A DNA stretch of 44,886 bases, taken from positions 91,326 to 136,211 of the forward strand of contig NZ_HF954536.1 in assembly GCF_000455225.1 (NCBI RefSeq), written 5' to 3'. The DNA is from Megasphaera massiliensis. GTDB taxonomy: Bacteria; Bacillota; Negativicutes; Veillonellales; Megasphaeraceae. Of this stretch, positions 23,866 to 33,381 are shown in pieces (the stretch's first letter is position 1; the number at the start of each line of letters is the position of its first letter). Position numbers and translations under genes: made by a program. The notes under the pieces are model-generated. The model did no database searches. It saw nothing but the letters and a program-made list of their open reading frames with translations, and was not told the origin of the DNA.

Positions 23866-24900
23866 TTAAGCGGCCGGAGAAAAAGGAACGTAGTCCTTCG
23901 ATTCCGTGGACTGGCCGGCAGCTTTTTGTGTCGTTGCTGCACTCGACGATTGTTCCTGCCCCTGCTGAGCGGCTAATTCAGCAGCCTGCTGCTGCTTTTC
24001 CTGAATATCCGATAAGGTCTGGCCTGCCGGTGCATGGCGCACGATGTAGACATTTTCTGCCGGTTCCGCATCTTTCAGAGCCGAAAAAGCGTAGGTCATC
24101 AGTTTCTGGGCATCGCCATAGCGGTCACTCGAATTCATGATCGACGCAATGACCGTCCGGCCGTCTCTCGTTGCCGAAACGACCAGGCAAGGACCGCCGG
24201 CATTGGTCGTACCGGTCTTGATGCCGTTGGCGCCGGCAAAGCCGCTGGTCAAAAACTCGTTGGTCGACGTGCAGTGCTTGAATCCGCCGTCCATATAGGG
24301 CATGTCGAATTCGCTTCGGCTGACCATATCCTGAAATTCAGGGATCTTCATGCCATAGGCAGCGATAACAGCCATGTCGTGAGCCGTCGAGTAATGGTTC
24401 GTATCGGGAAGGCCGTGAGGATTGGCAAAGTGCGTATGAGAAGCGCCTAAAGCAGCTGCTTTTTCATTCATCTTGGCGACAAAATCGGCTTCTGTCGGCG
24501 TCACCGTTTCGGCGACGGCAACGGCCGCATCACAGCCCGATACGAGCATCATGCCGGTCATGCCATTACTGAGGGTAATCTGATCGCCCGGTTTGATGCC
24601 GAGGACCGAAGCATCACTTTCGATGTCATAGATATCATTCGTAATATTAAGGGGTTTATCCATCAGATTTTGACTCTTCCCGAGCTCAATGCCGAGGATG
24701 GCCGTCATAATCTTAGTCGTACTGCCGGGATAGGCCAGGTCATCGGCATTTTTCGCATAGAGTTCATCCCCCGTATCGGCATCCATGACATAGGCTGCAT
24801 GAGCCTCGATATCCGGTTTCTGCAGTTCATCGGCAAAGACCGGCGCTGCCATCGTCATACAGGCAGCAGCAGCCAAACAAATCATTTTTTTCAAAGACAT
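23866..24900 (-). CDS. D-alanyl-D-alanine carboxypeptidase (DacF/PBP5-like)
   Basis: A 344-residue exported serine peptidase that trims the terminal D-Ala of peptidoglycan stem peptides. A signal peptide (to about residue 23, PVFA) precedes the catalytic domain. Motifs: STTK (GSTTKIMTA, nucleophile Ser), SGC (VSGCDAAVAVAE) where the family usually has SxN, and KTG (GIKTGTTNAGG). The C-terminal beta domain of PBP5 is missing; instead a Gln/Ala/Ser-rich tail (about 290-344) ends in YVPFSPAA, so membrane anchoring is not evident. It follows rsmG by 15 bases, so it is probably the last gene of mnmE-mnmG-rsmG. AAGGAGAGG precedes the ATG. Confidence 0.93.
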   Translation of the reverse strand: MSLKKMICLAAAACMTMAAPVFADELQKPDIEAHAAYVMDADTGDELYAKNADDLAYPGSTTKIMTAILGIELGKSQNLMDKPLNITNDIYDIESDASVLGIKPGDQITLSNGMTGMMLVSGCDAAVAVAETVTPTEADFVAKMNEKAAALGASHTHFANPHGLPDTNHYSTAHDMAVIAAYGMKIPEFQDMVSRSEFDMPYMDGGFKHCTSTNEFLTSGFAGANGIKTGTTNAGGPCLVVSATRDGRTVIASIMNSSDRYGDAQKLMTYAFSALKDAEPAENVYIVRHAPAGQTLSDIQEKQQQAAELAAQQGQEQSSSAATTQKAAGQSTESKDYVPFSPAA

Positions 24901-24915
24901 AATTGCACCTCTCCT

Positions 24916-25626
24916 TTATAAAGGATTTTTTACAGCCATTTTCGGCTTGCGCGGATATTTTTTAGGACTTTCGCCAGTCTTTTGAATATAGATGACGGCC
25001 CGCACCTCATCGAGTCCCGGAAGCTGAACGGCCTTCACATGGTCCACCGTACCGCCTAAAATCTTCAAGGCCTTTTCAGCTTCTTTCAGTTCGTCCTCAT
25101 ACTGGGCGCCCTTTAAAGAAATGAAATAACCGTCCTGTTTGACATAGGGCAGAGCCCATTCGGCCAGAATATTTAAACGAGCCACGGCTCGGCTGGTCAC
25201 GACGTCAAAGGCACTGCGGTAGATAGGCTGATGGGCCGCCTCTTCGGCCCGACCGTGAAGGAAATCGGCAGTAAGTCCCAATTGATCGACCAAGTTCTGC
25301 AAAAAAGTAAGTCTCTTTTGCAGGGAGTCAAAAAAGGTAACCTTCAAATCCGGGCGATAGATGAGCAGGGGCAGGCCGGGAAAACCGGCGCCGGTTCCCA
25401 AATCAAGAACGGACGCCCCCGGCGTAAAGCAATCCGCTTCATAACAGGAAAGACTGTCGGCCATGTGTTTTATCGCTACTTCTTTAGGCTCGGTAATGGC
25501 CGTCAGGTTCATGACCTTATTGGTTTCAATTAATTGTTCATGAAAGACGTCGAATTGGCGGAGCTGTCCCTCCGTAACCGAAAGTCCCATGGCTGTAAGA
25601 GCCGATTGTAATTCACTGCCAAACAT
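24916..25626 (-). CDS. rsmG: 16S rRNA (guanine527-N7)-methyltransferase
   Basis: Methylates G527 of 16S rRNA using S-adenosylmethionine. The 236-residue protein has the SAM-binding loop DLGTGAGFPGLPL, VTSRAVARLNILAEWALPY, and FISLKGAQYEDEL typical of the RsmG (GidB) family. It begins one base after the mnmG stop, in the conserved order mnmE-mnmG-rsmG near the origin. In many Firmicutes noc or parA/parB follow; here a carboxypeptidase gene does. Confidence 0.97.
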   Translation of the reverse strand: MFGSELQSALTAMGLSVTEGQLRQFDVFHEQLIETNKVMNLTAITEPKEVAIKHMADSLSCYEADCFTPGASVLDLGTGAGFPGLPLLIYRPDLKVTFFDSLQKRLTFLQNLVDQLGLTADFLHGRAEEAAHQPIYRSAFDVVTSRAVARLNILAEWALPYVKQDGYFISLKGAQYEDELKEAEKALKILGGTVDHVKAVQLPGLDEVRAVIYIQKTGESPKKYPRKPKMAVKNPL

Positions 25627-25627
25627 A

Positions 25628-27502
25628 TTACTTATCCCCCCGGTTGTGTTGTTCCAAGAGAATCAGAAGGGCCGTAATATCGGCCGGTGAAACGCCGGAA
25701 ATACGGCTGGCCTGACCTAAGGACAAGGGGCGGATTTCATCGAGCTTCTGCCGCGCTTCGGCAGACAAAGTGTCGATGTCGGCATAGACGATGTCTTTGG
25801 GCATTTTCTTCTTTTCCAGACGGTTCATCTTATCGACCTGTTCCATCTGGCGACTGATATAGCCTTCATATTTAATCATGATTTCGATTTCTTCCTCAAC
25901 GTCTTCCGCTAAGTCCGGCAAGTCAAAGACGGTCTGCAAGGAAGCATAGGTCACGTCATCACGACGAAGAAGGTCATAGGCTGTGAGGGCCGTATGGATA
26001 GGCGCTGTGCCGAGTTTTTCAAGTTTCGCCAAGTTGTCTTTAGACGGCGTAACTGAAATTTCCTTCAAGGCCGAAATCCCCGCTTCAATAGCCTGTTTCT
26101 TATTTGTGAATGCCTGATATCGTTCTTCTGTAACCAGGCCGATATCATAGCCCTTCTGGGTCAGGCGCAAATCGGCATTATCCTGCCTCAGGATGAGGCG
26201 GTACTCACTGCGGCTGGTCATGATGCGGTAAGGCTCGTTCGTTCCCTTGGTGACTAAATCATCGATGAGGACACCGATGTACGCTTCGGAACGGGTCAGG
26301 ACGAAGGGATCCTTATGCTGCACTTTTAAAGCTGCATTAATACCGGCAATCAGCCCTTGAGCTGCCGCTTCTTCATAGCCGCTGGTACCGTTGGCCTGGC
26401 CGGCTGAAAAGAGGCCGGAAATCTTTTTCGTTTCCAACCACGGCGTAAGCTGCGTCGGATCGAGGCAGTCGTATTCGATGGCGTAACCGGGACGCATTAT
26501 TTTCACGTCCTCAAGACCCGGTATGGTCCTCAAAAAAGCGTACTGAACATCGGCCGGCATACTGGTACTCATGCCCTGGACATACATTTCTTCTGTCGAT
26601 TCCCCTTCCGGTTCGACAAAGAGCTGGTGCCGCTTTTTATCGGCAAAGCGGACGATTTTCGACTCAATGGACGGGCAGTACCGGGGACCTATGCCTTCGA
26701 TGACGCCGTTGCACATCGGCGCCCGATCAAGGTTGTCGCGAATGATTTTATGCGTTTCTTCATTGGTAAAGGTCAGCCAGCAGCAAGCCTTGTTGCGGTT
26801 CTTTCGTTCCGACAAGAAGGAAAATGCATGGCCGTCTTTATCCCCTTCCTGCTTAGTCATTTCATCAGTCCGAAGGGTGCGGCGGTCAACGCGGGCCGGC
26901 GTACCGGTCTTAAAGCGCATGAGCTTGATCCCGGCTTTTAAGAGCGATCCCGACAGGTCTTCTGCCGAACGCTGGCCGATGGGGCCGCCGGAATAGGTGC
27001 AGTCGCCAATGATGATTTTCCCCTTTAAATAGGTTCCTGTCGCCAAGATGACGCAGGATGCCTTATAGACTTCGTCCAGTTCCGTCCGCACGCCAGAAAC
27101 CTTACCGTCTTCGAGCAGCAAGTCAGTAATCATAAGCTGTTTGACATCGAGATTTTCCTGGTTTTCCAGGGTCTTGGTCATGTCCATCTGATACAGCTTT
27201 TTATCGGACTGCGCCCGCAGCGAATAGACAGCAGGACCCTTGCCGGTATTGAGCATCCGCATTTGCAGGCACGTTTTATCGGTATTGATTCCCATTTCTC
27301 CGCCTAAGGCATCGATTTCCCGGACCAAATGACTCTTTCCGGGACCTCCTACGGCCGGATTGCAGGGCATGAGGGCAATATTATCTAAATTTAAAGTAGC
27401 CATCAACGTCTTGGCACCTAAGCGGGCACTGGCAAGAGCCGCTTCACAGCCGGCATGGCCGGCGCCGATGACGATGACATCATATGTATCGACGGTAAAC
27501 AT
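25628..27502 (-). CDS. mnmG: tRNA uridine-5-carboxymethylaminomethyl synthesis enzyme
   Basis: With MnmE it modifies the wobble uridine of tRNAs reading two-fold codons. At 624 residues it is full length. The FAD-binding [17 protein letters not shown] is at residues 14-30, followed by [31 protein letters not shown], and the conserved GPRYCPSIE region. The C-terminal helical part that contacts MnmE and tRNA is present. GAGGTGG lies before the ATG, 12 bases after the mnmE stop. Confidence 0.98.
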   Translation of the reverse strand: MFTVDTYDVIVIGAGHAGCEAALASARLGAKTLMATLNLDNIALMPCNPAVGGPGKSHLVREIDALGGEMGINTDKTCLQMRMLNTGKGPAVYSLRAQSDKKLYQMDMTKTLENQENLDVKQLMITDLLLEDGKVSGVRTELDEVYKASCVILATGTYLKGKIIIGDCTYSGGPIGQRSAEDLSGSLLKAGIKLMRFKTGTPARVDRRTLRTDEMTKQEGDKDGHAFSFLSERKNRNKACCWLTFTNEETHKIIRDNLDRAPMCNGVIEGIGPRYCPSIESKIVRFADKKRHQLFVEPEGESTEEMYVQGMSTSMPADVQYAFLRTIPGLEDVKIMRPGYAIEYDCLDPTQLTPWLETKKISGLFSAGQANGTSGYEEAAAQGLIAGINAALKVQHKDPFVLTRSEAYIGVLIDDLVTKGTNEPYRIMTSRSEYRLILRQDNADLRLTQKGYDIGLVTEERYQAFTNKKQAIEAGISALKEISVTPSKDNLAKLEKLGTAPIHTALTAYDLLRRDDVTYASLQTVFDLPDLAEDVEEEIEIMIKYEGYISRQMEQVDKMNRLEKKKMPKDIVYADIDTLSAEARQKLDEIRPLSLGQASRISGVSPADITALLILLEQHNRGDK

Positions 27503-27514
27503 AGTTCCACCTCT

Positions 27515-28894
27515 TTATTTTCCCAAACAGAATCGGCTGAAGATTTCTTCAACGATATCGTCATGAACGGTATCCCCCGTGATAGAGCCCAAGAGGCTCC
27601 AGGCTTCCCGCAAGTCGACGACGGCAAAATCGACAGGCATGCCGTCTTCCATCGTCTTCAGGGCACGGCTCAAGGCCTCCCGGCTTTGGCGGACCAGCTC
27701 AATATGACGCGTATTGGTTAAAAGAGCACTGCCCGATTGATTCGTACGTGGCAGGGCCTGTTCCAAAAGCCGGTCTTTTAAAACCTCCAGGCCTTCGCCG
27801 GTACTGGCCGAAATAGACAGGATCGGATGGTCATAAGCCGTAAGATTGCCTTCGCCGACGACAGCCGGCAAATCGAGTTTATTGAGGACGATGAGGGCAT
27901 TTTTATCAGCCGTTGCCGCTAAGATGCTCTTATCTTCCTCAGAAAGAGGCCGAGAACGGTCGATGACAACGACGGTGATATCGGCCTTGTCCATATAGGA
28001 TTTAGCCTTCGTTACGCCAATCTGTTCGACCCGGTCATCGGTCTCGCGAATTCCTGCCGTATCGACCAAACAGACGGGAACGCCCTTTAAAGAAATCCAT
28101 TCTTCGAGAACGTCCCTCGTCGTGCCCGGCACATCGGTGACGATAGCCCGATCGCTTTGAAGCAGGCAGTTGAGCAGGCTCGATTTGCCGGCGTTCGGTG
28201 TGCCGGCAATGGCTGCCATGACGCCGTCACGGATCATTCGCCCTTCCCGCGAAGCAGTCAACATCTCATCGAGGGCTTCAATTTGAGTCCGAATAGAACC
28301 GGCAACATCTGGGACCGTAATATCTTCTAAGTCTTCTTCAGGATAGTCGATCATGACTTCTAAGCGGGTAATAAAATCGGTCAATTCCCTGCGCATGGCA
28401 CCGACGGCCTTCGAAAGCCGTCCTTCAAGCTGACTGACAGCATTGGTAAGGCCCTGATCGCTCTTGGCCTGGATGACATCCATGACGGCCTCGGCCTGAG
28501 CCAGGTCGATACGGCCGTTCACGAAGGCCCGCTGCGTAAATTCGCCGGGATTGGCCAGGCGGGCCCCATGGGAAAGGACCTGAGCCAATATTTCTTCTAA
28601 GGCCTTGTAGCCCCCGTGGCACTGGATTTCTAAGACATCTTCAGCTGTATATGAATGAGGCCCCTTCATGATGAGCAGCAAAACTTCATCGATTGGCCGG
28701 CCGTCATCAGACACGATCATACCGTGCTGGATGGAACGGTCCCGACGGTTCGCTAAAGGAACCTCAGAGGAACTCTTAAAAACGGCATCGCCGACCGCAT
28801 AGGCCTTGCTGCCGCTGATACGAATGACGCCGATGCCGCTTTCACCGAGCGGGGTTGCAATGGCCGCAATCGTATCGGCCGTATCATACATCAT
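27515..28894 (-). CDS. mnmE: tRNA modification GTPase
   Basis: Partner of MnmG in wobble-uridine modification and a potassium-activated GTPase. The 459-residue product begins [17 protein letters not shown], with GGAAGGAG upstream, so I place the start at 28894 and not at 28948. Order: folate-binding N-terminal domain with [19 protein letters not shown] (about 118-136), helical domain, G-domain with [26 protein letters not shown] and NKLD, and the terminal FCLGK motif with the catalytic Cys. It leads the mnmE-mnmG-rsmG-dacF run. Confidence 0.98.
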   Translation of the reverse strand: MMYDTADTIAAIATPLGESGIGVIRISGSKAYAVGDAVFKSSSEVPLANRRDRSIQHGMIVSDDGRPIDEVLLLIMKGPHSYTAEDVLEIQCHGGYKALEEILAQVLSHGARLANPGEFTQRAFVNGRIDLAQAEAVMDVIQAKSDQGLTNAVSQLEGRLSKAVGAMRRELTDFITRLEVMIDYPEEDLEDITVPDVAGSIRTQIEALDEMLTASREGRMIRDGVMAAIAGTPNAGKSSLLNCLLQSDRAIVTDVPGTTRDVLEEWISLKGVPVCLVDTAGIRETDDRVEQIGVTKAKSYMDKADITVVVIDRSRPLSEEDKSILAATADKNALIVLNKLDLPAVVGEGNLTAYDHPILSISASTGEGLEVLKDRLLEQALPRTNQSGSALLTNTRHIELVRQSREALSRALKTMEDGMPVDFAVVDLREAWSLLGSITGDTVHDDIVEEIFSRFCLGK

Positions 28895-28963
28895 ATATGA
28901 CTCCTTCCATAGTCTAAAAGGAGTTGTCAGCGACAACTCCTTTTTCATATCTATCGTTATGCG

Positions 28964-29770
28964 TTATCCTTGATAATAAATGACGACGTGACGGTACGGA
29001 TCTTTGCCTTCGCTTTCCGTCCGCACTTCCGAATCATTTTGAAGCGCGACGTGAATAATTTTTCGTTCATAGCCATTCATCGGCTCTAAGGTAACGGACT
29101 CGCCATTTTGTTTGACCCGGTTGGCCAAACGATGAGCCAGCTGCTTCAGCGTTTCTTCACGGCGATGGCGGTAGTTTTCAACATCGAGCATAATAAAGTA
29201 CCGTGCATTCTCGCCTTGATTGGTCGTCAGGTTGGTCAAATATTGGAGGGCATCCAAGGTTTGACCGTGCTTGCCTATAAGAATGCCTAAGTTCTTGCCA
29301 TGGAGATGAAGAAGGATCTTATCGGATTTAATCATCTTTTCAATGACTACGTCAATGCCCATGTTCTTAAGGACTTCCTGAAGGAAAGCCTTGCCCTTGG
29401 CAGCCGCTTCTTCTGCCGAAAAAACAGCTTCCTCCGGTTCATGTACGACCGCTTCAGAAATCCCGTCTTCTTCCACATCAGATGCTGAGACTTCTGGATC
29501 CTTTGCATCTTCAGACGTTTCAGCTATTTGCGGTTCTTCAACGAGAACTTCCTTTTCCGGTTCGGCCTGAACGACGTCAGACGGTACCGGCGTGACATCG
29601 GCCTTTTCAGTAATACGGACCCGGGCCGGTTTACTGCCAAATCCAAAGAAACCGCTTTTCGGTTCTTCTAAGATCTCGATATCGACTTCTTCTTTCATTC
29701 TGCCGAGGCGCACCAGACCGGAGCGCACGGCATCTTCGATCGTTTTTCCTGTTGCTTCGATAGTACTCAT
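28964..29770 (-). CDS. jag: Jag/KhpB RNA-binding protein
   Basis: A 268-residue RNA-binding protein (SpoIIIJ-associated, also called KhpB). Jag-N domain at 1-55 (EATGKTIEDAVRSGLVRLG, ILEEPKSGFFGFGSKPA), an acidic linker (about 58-118, Glu/Val/Pro-rich), a KH domain (about 125-200 with GKNLGILIGKHGQTLDALQYL, the GxxG type loop), and an R3H domain at the end. It regulates cell-envelope and division genes post-transcriptionally in relatives. Its ATG overlaps the yidC stop by four bases (ATGA). Confidence 0.95.
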   Translation of the reverse strand: MSTIEATGKTIEDAVRSGLVRLGRMKEEVDIEILEEPKSGFFGFGSKPARVRITEKADVTPVPSDVVQAEPEKEVLVEEPQIAETSEDAKDPEVSASDVEEDGISEAVVHEPEEAVFSAEEAAAKGKAFLQEVLKNMGIDVVIEKMIKSDKILLHLHGKNLGILIGKHGQTLDALQYLTNLTTNQGENARYFIMLDVENYRHRREETLKQLAHRLANRVKQNGESVTLEPMNGYERKIIHVALQNDSEVRTESEGKDPYRHVVIYYQG

Positions 29771-30450
29771 GCTTCTGCTCCTTTATTCTTGAGGTGAGCC
29801 ATAATCATCTGCTGGCCCCACTGGAAAAGGTTAGAAACGACCCAGTAAATGACCAAGCCGCTCGGGAAGTTGAGGCTGATCCAACCGATAAACAGCGGCA
29901 TGACGACTTTCATGATTTTCTGCTGTTTCGCTTGAGCCTCCGAGGCAGCTACCTGTGCGCCGGACATCTGGTTCTGAATAAAGTACGTCGAAATGGCCGA
30001 CAGGATTGGCATGACGTAAATAGGATCCGGCTGACCGAGACTGGGAAGCCATAAAAAGCTTTCAAAGGCAGGGTCATAAGGATACTCTCTTAAAGCATAG
30101 AATATAGAAATAAGGAAAGGCATCTGAATGAGAATGGGAAGGCAGCCCGACAAGGGGTTAACGCCCATTTCCCGATACAGTTTAGACATTTCTTCCTGCA
30201 TCTTCTTCTGATTTCCCTTATATTTCTTCTGTATCTCTTTAATCTTAGGCTGCAAAAGCTGCATGCCTTCCATGGAACGGATCTGTTTCGCCGTAAGGGG
30301 CGACAGCACCAATTTAATAATCAAGGTGAGCAAGATAATGGCAATGCCATAGCTCGGATAGCCCATGTTCTGGGTAAAAGCATAACAGTAATTCATAAAT
30401 GTCGTCATAATACCACTGAGGACATCCATTATTCCACTGAAAAAGCCCAA
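29767..30450 (-). CDS. yidC: Membrane protein insertase YidC/OxaA
   Basis: Inserts and folds inner-membrane proteins. About 227 residues with five membrane helices; the positively charged cytoplasmic loop after helix 1 (PLTAKQIRSMEGMQLLQPKIKEIQKKYKG, split here) and the conserved SGCLPILIQMPFLISIFYAL are family signatures. It lacks the lipoprotein Cys of Gram-positive YidC and the large periplasmic domain of proteobacterial ones. I prefer the TTG at 30450 because AGGAG lies 9 bases before it; the in-frame TTG at 30459 abuts the same site with no spacing. It follows yidD and is followed by jag. Confidence 0.95.
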   Translation of the reverse strand: MGFFSGIMDVLSGIMTTFMNYCYAFTQNMGYPSYGIAIILLTLIIKLVLSPLTAKQIRSMEGMQLLQPKIKEIQKKYKGNQKKMQEEMSKLYREMGVNPLSGCLPILIQMPFLISIFYALREYPYDPAFESFLWLPSLGQPDPIYVMPILSAISTYFIQNQMSGAQVAASEAQAKQQKIMKVVMPLFIGWISLNFPSGLVIYWVVSNLFQWGQQMIMAHLKNKGAEA

Positions 30451-30486
30451 TGTGCTCAACTCCTGTTCAGTTGTAAAAATAAGGAT

Positions 30487-30696
30487 TTACGGTACGGGAT
30501 CATATCCACCCTTATGAAAGGGATGGCATTTTAAAATGCGCCTTATTGCCAAGTAACTCCCTTTTAACGCACCGTATTTCTGCAATGCTTCAAGAGCATA
30601 GGCAGAACAAGTGGGATAAAACCGGCAGCATGGCCGGTGAAGCGGCGATATAAATAACTGGTAGCCCCGAATCAGGGCTATGAAACACCATTTCAT
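30487..30696 (-). CDS. yidD: Membrane protein insertion efficiency factor YidD
   Basis: A 69-residue membrane-associated protein that aids YidC insertion. [10 protein letters not shown] followed by [15 protein letters not shown], with its three Cys residues (including the CRF and TCS pairs) and [14 protein letters not shown] at the end, is diagnostic. It lies in the standard rpmH-rnpA-yidD-yidC-jag order, six bases after the rnpA stop. The ribosome site is weak, so it may be coupled to rnpA translation. Confidence 0.96.
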   Translation of the reverse strand: MKWCFIALIRGYQLFISPLHRPCCRFYPTCSAYALEALQKYGALKGSYLAIRRILKCHPFHKGGYDPVP

Positions 30697-30702
30697 GCAT
30701 CA

Positions 30703-31056
30703 TCACTTCTTTTTCAATACCCTGGCATGCCGGAATAACTGCAAAATAGACTGCTCTGCTTCTGCATATCCGGCATATTTCAGACTGCTGCGGCCAATGA
30801 GGACTAAATCGAAACCGTCCTTCAGATCAAACTGATGGAGTCGGTATACTTCCTTCATCAGACGGCGGCAGCGGTTGCGCTCAACGGCACAACCGATTTT
30901 TTTCCCCGTCACAAAACCAATGCGGGTCGGTTGCTTTGGCGACCGCGGCAGGACGTATAAAACGACGCGGCGATTGACATACGACTTCCCGCGGCGGTAT
31001 ACGAGCTGGTATTCGCGATTTTTACACAGCCGTTGCTCTTTCGTTAGTTCATACAT
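30703..31056 (-). CDS. rnpA: Ribonuclease P protein component
   Basis: Protein subunit of RNase P, which trims the 5' ends of tRNA precursors. The 117-residue form starts MYELTKEQRLCKNREYQLVY; GKKIGCAVERNRCRRLMKEVYR is the RNA-binding motif (RNR) of the family. TAGGA lies before the ATG at 31056. The frame is open further upstream to 31101, but that stretch includes the hairpin between rpmH and rnpA and has no family match, so the shorter start is chosen. It is transcribed from the rpmH promoter. Confidence 0.95.
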   Translation of the reverse strand: MYELTKEQRLCKNREYQLVYRRGKSYVNRRVVLYVLPRSPKQPTRIGFVTGKKIGCAVERNRCRRLMKEVYRLHQFDLKDGFDLVLIGRSSLKYAGYAEAEQSILQLFRHARVLKKK

Positions 31057-31080
31057 ACATAATTGTCCTAGTAATGCTAG

Positions 31081-31116
31081 AAAAACAGAAAAATTCCACA
31101 TGCCGGAACTTTTCTG
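31081..31116 (-). terminator. Partial terminator between rpmH and rnpA
   Basis: On the minus strand CAGAAAAGTTCC pairs with GGAATTTTTCTG (one G-T pair) over a seven-base loop and runs into five T. It lies 16 bases after rpmH, so it should cut transcription so that rpmH exceeds rnpA. Confidence 0.75.
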
Positions 31117-31131
31117 TTTATCTCGTAATAA

Positions 31132-31266
31132 TTAAGCAGAGAGTTTTTTTCTGCCTTTCATGCGTCTTCTTTTTAAAACCATGCGGCCGCCCTTAGTCTT
31201 CATTCTTTCACGAAAACCATGAGTTCTTTTTCTCCACAATGTATTCGGCTGATATGTCTGTTTCAA
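31132..31266 (-). CDS. rpmH: 50S ribosomal protein L34
   Basis: A 44-residue highly basic ribosomal protein, too short for most gene finders. It starts with TTG at 31264-31266 with GGAGG upstream, reads [20 protein letters not shown] and then [20 protein letters not shown], and ends LSA, which is the L34 pattern. It is the first gene of the rpmH-rnpA-yidD-yidC-jag run, on the minus strand next to the origin. A perfect promoter lies upstream. Confidence 0.98.
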   Translation of the reverse strand: MKQTYQPNTLWRKRTHGFRERMKTKGGRMVLKRRRMKGRKKLSA

Positions 31267-31323
31267 GCTAGACACCTCCTTTTCCATCATTGACTGTAAT
31301 TAATTTACACCATAACAGGTTAA

Positions 31324-31352
31324 TTATAGTAAGTGAATGAAGGCCTGTCAAG
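31324..31352 (-). promoter_or_regulatory. Consensus promoter for rpmH
   Basis: Minus-strand TTGACA, 17-base spacer, TATAAT, both boxes perfect. It lies about 58 bases before the TTG start and fits strong expression of a ribosomal protein. Confidence 0.95.
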
Positions 31353-31445
31353 CCTTATTTTTAGTAGATTATTCCATTTGAGAATACCTTATGCATAAGT
31401 ATTCCAGCAAAAATTCCTTCCCATAACCGGGGTTTTGTTGTAGAA

Positions 31446-31605
31446 TGTGGATAGATAAATACAGTTATCAACAATCCATCCACATTTTGTGGATAAGTGG
31501 AAAGAATCGGAAACTCGATGTATATCGGCTTTCCGGCTTTTTACATTTCATTTGTTCACGTTGTCCACAATGAAGTTGTACACATATGAACGCCCATTAT
31601 ACACA
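31446..31605. other. oriC: DnaA-box cluster upstream of dnaA (left part of oriC)
   Basis: Perfect TTATNCACA boxes at 31488-31496 (minus) and 31597-31605 (plus); near matches at 31446-31454, 31465-31473, 31561-31569 and 31576-31584. A 12-base palindrome CTTATGCATAAG lies further left (31388-31399). Together with the second cluster after dnaA it makes a bipartite origin as in Bacillus. The cluster also covers the dnaA promoter region, which suggests autoregulation. Apart from this cluster and the rpmH promoter nothing else is recognised in the 31267-31638 gap. Confidence 0.85.
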
Positions 31606-31638
31606 CTTAAATTTTTCGTACAGACAGGAAGGATTATT

Positions 31639-33156
31639 ATGGATCTGCTCAGTTTATGGGAAAAAATGTTAGCCAATTTGAAACAAGTCTTGCCAAAAGA
31701 AATTTTCACTAATTGGTTTGAAGGCAACATCATTCCCTACTCGTATTCCGAAGAAGAAAATCTGCTCATCCTCGACACGATGACCAATTTTCTTCGCGAT
31801 TATGTCAGCAAAAAGTATACCGATGTCCTAGAGACAATCGCCGAAGAAGTCATTGGCCATAAAACCAGGGTTCAGCTCATTACCAGCCAAGAAAAAACGC
31901 CGACCCACGACAAAACCGAAGCCGTCGCCGAAACGATTACCCTTCCGCCAAAACAAAACACGACGCCGGCTGAACCCGTGACAACCTCCCACGTCGGAAA
32001 ACCGGCCCAGGCAGTCCCTACCGAATGGGTTCAACCTGAACTTCCCATGAACGATACCATGCCGGCCATAAAGGATGCCGCTCCGTTATCACTGACAACA
32101 GAATCCAGTCCTTATAATAATAATTTAAATAAAGATTATACCTTTGACAACTTCATCGTCGGCAACAGCAATCGCGTAGCTACGGCCGTTGCCAAGTCGA
32201 TCGCTGCCGCTCCGGCTCAAAAATGGAATCCTTTTTATATTTACGGGGACAGCGGCCTGGGCAAGACCCATTTAATGCATGCCATCGGCCATGAACTGTT
32301 AAAAAACTTCCCGAATATGCGTCTCTTATGCATTACCAGCGAAGACTTCGTCAATGAATTCATCCAATGCATCCAGGACCAGAATACGGAAAGCTTCCGC
32401 CGCCGGTACCGCAACGTCGACGTCCTCTTTGTCGATGACATCCAGTTCCTCGGCCGCGGTGAAAAGGAAAGCTCTAAGGAAGAATTCTTCCATACCTTTA
32501 ATAAGCTCTACCAGGATAAAAAGCAGATGGTATTTACCAGTGATCGTCCGCCCCGCGACATAAAAAAACTGGAAGAACGCCTGCGCTCACGCTTTGAAAA
32601 CGGCATGGTCACGCAAATCGAACCGCCTGATTTGGAAACGAGAACCGCCATCTTACGAACCTGGTCCGAAAAAGAAAATATCGTCTATGATTTAGATGCC
32701 TTAAATTACATTGCCGCCAATGTCAGCGAAAATATCAGAAAGCTGCATGGCGCTTTTATCCGCGTCCTCTTAGAAGCCTTGCAGACCAAGAGTAATGTCA
32801 CCTTGCCGTTGGTTAAACATGCAATCAGCTATATCACCGATGCGCAAGATGAAAAGAAGTATATTACCATCGATGAAATTACAACCTATATCTGCCAACA
32901 TTATAATATCAATTATAAAGAATTGATGGGCAAAAAAAAGACCAAGGATATTGCCCTCCCTCGTCAAATTGCCATGTATATGTGCCGTGAACTGACCGGG
33001 AACACTTATCCTCATATCGGAACGGCTTTCAATGGTCGTGACCATACGACGGTTATGCATGCCTGTACCAAGATCATGGAACGAGCCAAAGAAGATCGTC
33101 ATTTCAAAGAACATATCGAAAAGATGATGAATGAAATCCGCGGTGTGGATAACTAG
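31639..33156 (+). CDS. dnaA: Chromosomal replication initiator protein DnaA
   Basis: Binds the DnaA boxes and opens the origin. The 505-residue form begins MDLLSLWEKMLANLKQVLP, with AGGAAGG upstream of the ATG at 31639; a longer open frame to 31489 runs across DnaA boxes and is rejected. Domain I at 1-80, a long poorly conserved domain II rich in Pro/Thr (about 85-155), the AAA+ domain with GDSGLGKTHL and LFVDDIQFL, and the DNA-binding domain IV with GRDHTTVMHAC at the end. Its last codons overlap a perfect DnaA box at 33144-33152. Confidence 0.99.
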   Translation: MDLLSLWEKMLANLKQVLPKEIFTNWFEGNIIPYSYSEEENLLILDTMTNFLRDYVSKKYTDVLETIAEEVIGHKTRVQLITSQEKTPTHDKTEAVAETITLPPKQNTTPAEPVTTSHVGKPAQAVPTEWVQPELPMNDTMPAIKDAAPLSLTTESSPYNNNLNKDYTFDNFIVGNSNRVATAVAKSIAAAPAQKWNPFYIYGDSGLGKTHLMHAIGHELLKNFPNMRLLCITSEDFVNEFIQCIQDQNTESFRRRYRNVDVLFVDDIQFLGRGEKESSKEEFFHTFNKLYQDKKQMVFTSDRPPRDIKKLEERLRSRFENGMVTQIEPPDLETRTAILRTWSEKENIVYDLDALNYIAANVSENIRKLHGAFIRVLLEALQTKSNVTLPLVKHAISYITDAQDEKKYITIDEITTYICQHYNINYKELMGKKKTKDIALPRQIAMYMCRELTGNTYPHIGTAFNGRDHTTVMHACTKIMERAKEDRHFKEHIEKMMNEIRGVDN

Positions 33157-33360
33157 GTTGATAAAAATATCGATAGATTGTGGATAAGGTAAAAAAAGAA
33201 ATCCACAGTGGAAATGTGGACAAAAAATAACTCATTATCCACATTCTATCCACACCTGTGGATAGCTGAAATTGGCTCTTATTCATCACTTATCCACAAA
33301 TTCACAGGCCCTACTACTAAGACTACTATTTTTTAATTCACATTTAATTAATTTACTCAG
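33144..33360 (+). other. oriC: oriC unwinding region between dnaA and dnaN, with DnaA-trio
   Basis: Perfect TTATCCACA boxes at 33144-33152 (minus), 33179-33187 (minus), 33235-33243 (plus) and 33290-33298 (plus); near matches at 33215-33223, 33246-33254 and 33257-33265, the last two facing each other. Just right of the box at 33290 come CAGGCC and then CTACTACTAAGACTACTATT (33311-33330), a DnaA-trio tract, then an AT-rich stretch to about 33355. This box, GC-rich spacer, trio and AT-rich order is the basal unwinding system known in Bacillus. Confidence 0.92.
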
Positions 33361-33381
33361 CGCAGAAAAGGGGATACTCCA

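Noticed and set aside
31489..31638. N-terminal extension of dnaA by 50 codons
   Set aside because: It runs through DnaA boxes of the origin, and the standard DnaA start at 31639 has its own ribosome site.
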